64,000 nucleotides of DNA. Origin: Hydrogenivirga caldilitoris (GTDB lineage: Bacteria > Aquificota > Aquificia > Aquificales > Aquificaceae). This document shows positions 61,622 to 64,000 of the stretch, piece by piece; within the stretch, counting starts at the first letter, position 1; every line of letters starts with the position of its first letter. The DNA lies in assembly GCF_003664005.1 (NCBI RefSeq), contig NZ_RCCJ01000001.1, forward strand, positions 248,001 to 312,000, in the 5' to 3' direction. The notes below the pieces were generated by a model. It was not told where the DNA came from, did not search any database, and saw only the letters and a program-made list of their open reading frames with translations. The translations under genes and the position numbers were made by a program.

Positions 61622-63772
61622 TCAGGTTGTTACCTGCATATCCTGTACTCCAAAGTCATAGCTTGGTCTTTGCACCAGAACTACTCCGTATCTGTATGCC
61701 TTTATGCCGTAAAAATTTATCTCCTTTGACCAGAGAATTTCTCCGTTCACGAGGCTTTCCTCGCCCTCACTGACGACCTTTAGTGAGATATAACGGCTTT
61801 CTATAGGTTTGTAGGTCAGTATCCTTAATCCCTGTTCACTTATATCCTCCGTTGTATAGGGAACAAAATCTCCGTTCACAAACACAAGACCCGGTCTATG
61901 GATTTCCAGTCTCTTGGTTCTTCTCTTGGGGCGTTTCTCTTTTAGATAGGAGACGACGAGGGATATCGGAGTGTTTGAGGGCTTATCATGTTTTTCCATA
62001 TACTTCTTAAGCAGAAAGCGGAAGTTAAAGAGATTTATAACCTTTTCCTCCTCTGGGGTTATGTTGTTAAATCTGACACCAAGCTTAAAGAGTCCTGACT
62101 CCTCTATCTTCTTTGAATACAGAACCTCCCCTTTGAGATTAAGCTTCCTGTCCTTGAAACTAATTTGTACCTCTATATTCTCACCCCTTTCAAAGCCTAT
62201 CTGAGATAGGAGCGCTGTGCCTCTTTCGTGGAGGTCCTCAACGGTGACGGCTGTATGAGTGTTCTTGATTCTCGCTATGGCAGGAAAGTTCGCCGGAAAC
62301 CTGAACCTCTCCCTTTGGTGTCTTTTGTGTAAGGTCCAGAACAGACATGCCCCGGCTATTCCAGTATTCAAAGAAGCCCAGAACATATTTGCCACGTAAA
62401 GGTCCTTGTTTGGAAGAACTTTAAAGTTCACGAGGGCGTAGAGAATACCCACTGCTCCAGCGCTGAGAACCCCAAGCTGTGGCAGAACTTCCCTTAAAGG
62501 TACTTCCCTTCCGTTTTCCTTACTGGTTACCCTGAATCCTGTCTTCCTTTTTAGGAAGCTAAAGACCGATTTTATAAAGGTAAAGAACCTTGCCATGTTG
62601 TACTGTTCAAGGAGCAGAAACTTTCCATGACCCCTTGACATCTCATCAAAAGCCCACAGGGATAGGAGTATGTGGGGCAGGAATACAGGTAGAAACTCTT
62701 TCAAGCCGACACTTATGGGAAATATCCCAGTAAGTAAGACGACTGCGGGAGCCGTGTAATATATCGCCTTCTGAAAACCGTCAAAGTAAGTTGTCATAGA
62801 GGCAAGGTAGCTTATCCTCTGAGGCAGACTCAATCCCCTTCTAAAAATTGGGTTTTCTTTGCTGAAAAGAATTTGCATAGCACCTTTTCCCCACCTCTCT
62901 CTCTGAGTTCTATAGGGAGAGAAAGTTGAGGGTGCCACTCCGTAAGCGAGGGTTTCTGGGTGGTACACCGACTTCCACCCTTTTGCATGAAGCCTTATGG
63001 CTGTGTGGATATCCTCCGTCACGGTTCCTGTGGCAAAACCGCCTATGCTTTTAAGAGCCTCTCTCCTTATGACTGCGCAGCTACCGCAAAAGAAGGCTGA
63101 ATTTATCCTGTCTTTACCCCTAAGTATCACCTTATAGAAGAGCGACTCCTCGTGCCATAACTTTCCTTTTGCAACCCTGTGCTCATAGGAATCTATATTG
63201 TAAAAATCCTGAGGGGTTTGAACGAAAGCTACCTTTTCATCCTCAAAGTATCCGAGGGTCTTGTGCAGGAAGTCCGGTTCAGGGACATGGTCGGCATCAA
63301 AGATAGCTATGAAGTCTCCTTCAGTGCTCTGAAGTGCGTTGTTAAGGTTGCCGGCTTTCCCTTCCGTATTCTTATCCCTGGCTATGTATTCACATCCCAG
63401 CTCCGCGCACAACCTTCTTATCTCCGGTCTGTTCTTGTCATCAAGGACGTAGGTCTTATGAGGGTACTCTATGGCGAGGGCTCCCTGTATGGTCTTTTTG
63501 AGTATATCAGGACTTTCGTTGTAGGTTGGTATGTAAACGTCAACCTTTAAACCAGCCTTTGGTGACTTTGGTTCTCTTTTTGGAAACTTCCAAACCATGA
63601 AGAAGAACATCAAGCCTGCTAAGAATCCGTAAACCTCAGCTCCGTAAACAAGAAGGGAAAAGAACATGGCATCCTTGTTCAAGGTACCGAGTCTCCAGAT
63701 AAGGTAGTAAAGGGAAACTCCTACCGATACAACAACTAAGGCTCTTCTCAGGCTATCTATATCCATGCGCAT
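61622..63772 (-). CDS. bcsA: Cellulose synthase-like glycosyltransferase with two PilZ-like regions
   Basis: Membrane GT2 processive glycosyltransferase of 716 residues. Two N-terminal helices (about 10-62), the catalytic domain with LDD (110-112), DAD (159-161), FFCG (227-230), TED (252-254) and QRERW (290-294), then further helices (about 320-390, 430-480). Two PilZ-like regions follow: the first (about 484-590) has R487-ERF-R491 but DLHERG (513-518) with His instead of Ser; the second (about 612-716) has R617-RTK-R621 and intact DISEQG (643-648). C-di-GMP activation is therefore likely. No bcsB or bcsC is in the window. The ATG at 63772 follows AGGAGGT; a sigma-54 promoter lies just upstream. 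Confidence 0.92.
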   Translation of the reverse strand: MRMDIDSLRRALVVVSVGVSLYYLIWRLGTLNKDAMFFSLLVYGAEVYGFLAGLMFFFMVWKFPKREPKSPKAGLKVDVYIPTYNESPDILKKTIQGALAIEYPHKTYVLDDKNRPEIRRLCAELGCEYIARDKNTEGKAGNLNNALQSTEGDFIAIFDADHVPEPDFLHKTLGYFEDEKVAFVQTPQDFYNIDSYEHRVAKGKLWHEESLFYKVILRGKDRINSAFFCGSCAVIRREALKSIGGFATGTVTEDIHTAIRLHAKGWKSVYHPETLAYGVAPSTFSPYRTQRERWGKGAMQILFSKENPIFRRGLSLPQRISYLASMTTYFDGFQKAIYYTAPAVVLLTGIFPISVGLKEFLPVFLPHILLSLWAFDEMSRGHGKFLLLEQYNMARFFTFIKSVFSFLKRKTGFRVTSKENGREVPLREVLPQLGVLSAGAVGILYALVNFKVLPNKDLYVANMFWASLNTGIAGACLFWTLHKRHQRERFRFPANFPAIARIKNTHTAVTVEDLHERGTALLSQIGFERGENIEVQISFKDRKLNLKGEVLYSKKIEESGLFKLGVRFNNITPEEEKVINLFNFRFLLKKYMEKHDKPSNTPISLVVSYLKEKRPKRRTKRLEIHRPGLVFVNGDFVPYTTEDISEQGLRILTYKPIESRYISLKVVSEGEESLVNGEILWSKEINFYGIKAYRYGVVLVQRPSYDFGVQDMQVTT

Positions 63773-63797
63773 ATGTTTTACCTCCTGGTGTTATATG

Positions 63798-63813
63798 TGC
63801 AATTTTCATGCCA
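63798..63813 (-). promoter_or_regulatory. Sigma-54 (-24/-12) promoter of bcsA
   Basis: The minus strand reads TGGCATGAAAATTGCA, matching the sigma-54 consensus TGGCACG-N4-TTGCW at all but one base, with the GG and GC elements 10 bases apart as required. The start of transcription would be near 63787, giving a 15-base leader that includes the AGGAGGT site of bcsA. Confidence 0.85.
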
Positions 63814-63865
63814 GTAGCAAACTGTTGCTAATAAAGGCTTTTCTTTTAGGGCTATTTTTATCATG

Positions 63866-63882
63866 TGTATAGGATGTTTACA
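63866..63882. promoter_or_regulatory. Candidate activator site 1 (TGTATA-N5-TTTACA)
   Basis: TGTATAGGATGTTTACA: inverted arms with one mismatch and a 5-base spacer. The centre is about 87 bases upstream of the predicted bcsA transcription start, a typical position for a sigma-54 enhancer site. Confidence 0.55.
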
Positions 63883-63920
63883 CTATTCCGCAAGTGTATG
63901 TGTCTGCTTAACGAATCCTG

Positions 63921-63937
63921 TGTAAACACTCTTTACA
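63921..63937. promoter_or_regulatory. Candidate activator site 2 (TGTAAA-N5-TTTACA)
   Basis: TGTAAACACTCTTTACA: perfect 6-base inverted arms with a 5-base spacer, centred about 142 bases upstream of the predicted bcsA start. It is the best copy of the motif. Confidence 0.65.
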
Positions 63938-63940
63938 GAA

Positions 63941-63957
63941 TGTAAGTCTTCTTTACA
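63941..63957. promoter_or_regulatory. Candidate activator site 3 (TGTAAG-N5-TTTACA)
   Basis: TGTAAGTCTTCTTTACA: inverted arms with one mismatch and the same spacer, exactly 20 bases from site 2, about two helical turns, which would place two activator dimers on the same face. The remaining bases of 63773-64000 show no gene. Confidence 0.6.
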
Positions 63958-64000
63958 CAAAGTCAAAACTTTATAGGTATCCTTAGCTCAACCATATAGT

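Overview
The window looks like a piece of the chromosome of a thermophilic, chemolithoautotrophic Aquificaceae bacterium (Aquifex/Hydrogenobacter/Thermocrinis relatives). This is inferred from several things seen together: rpmH is followed directly by yidD with no rnpA between them, the F1Fo c-subunit carries a signal peptide, there is an archaeal-type ATP-dependent DNA ligase, arginine and isoleucine codons are mostly AGG/AGA and ATA, and gene packing is extreme. The genus is not determined. I see no insertion sequence, prophage, CRISPR array or rRNA operon. Nearly all of the window is coding; the longest gene-free stretch is the 228 bases at the right end (63773-64000), which holds a promoter and repeats.

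Layout. 0-9.9 kb: end of a HerA-type ATPase, homoserine dehydrogenase, ribulose-phosphate epimerase, a leftward moxR-HAD phosphatase-lptD group, an AEC transporter, DNA ligase and a Tat-exported transglutaminase-like protein. 9.9-19.6 kb: solitary nuoG, a MEMO-family gene, a TatD-radical SAM fusion, and a three-gene 2-hydroxyacyl-CoA-dehydratase/activase operon headed by a TetR regulator with a palindrome over its start codon. 19.6-28.5 kb: an unrecognised propeller/coiled-coil/AAA+ protein, RlmB, a DnaQ-like exonuclease, a PilZ protein, a DUF71 PP-loop protein, an NDUFA9-like epimerase, then yidC-yidD-rpmH. 28.5-36.3 kb: atpE-usp-atpB, kdsD, ppa, rseP, yjbQ, hemE, hisIE and a KaiC-like ATPase. 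36.3-45.9 kb: pepA, a flavoprotein, a diguanylate cyclase, nadD, a PolB-like exonuclease, pyrK, riboflavin synthase, biotin carboxylase and a sugar aminotransferase. 45.9-55.8 kb: DUF2207 protein, LemA, PilZ protein, globin-GGDEF-EAL protein, RHH regulator, trxB, lolD-lolC and another PilZ protein. 55.8-64 kb: tRNA-Glu, uvrB, NIL protein, nucleotide-sugar epimerase, tRNA-Val, a PilZ-type sigma-54 activator, BcsS-like protein and cellulose synthase.

The recurring theme is cyclic di-GMP. The window holds one intact diguanylate cyclase (GGEEF plus I-site), one globin-coupled protein with a degenerate GADEF and an intact-looking EAL domain, three YcgR-like PilZ proteins, a BcsA with two PilZ-like regions, and a sigma-54 activator whose receiver domain is replaced by a PilZ-like domain and a zinc ribbon. 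The bcsA gene beside that activator has a near-consensus -24/-12 promoter and three copies of TGTAWR-N5-TTTACA centred about 87, 142 and 162 bases upstream of the predicted start of transcription. I propose that c-di-GMP controls this exopolysaccharide locus at two levels: transcription through the PilZ activator and enzyme activity through the BcsA PilZ domain. This is the most interesting system in the window.

Two genome-architecture traits also stand out. None of the twelve convergent protein-gene pairs has more than two bases between its stop codons, and several share a TTAA or TTAG double stop. Many first genes of transcription units lack a Shine-Dalgarno sequence and have a -10 hexamer about 8-9 bases before the start codon, suggesting leaderless mRNAs, whereas operon-internal genes often have strong GGAGG sites.
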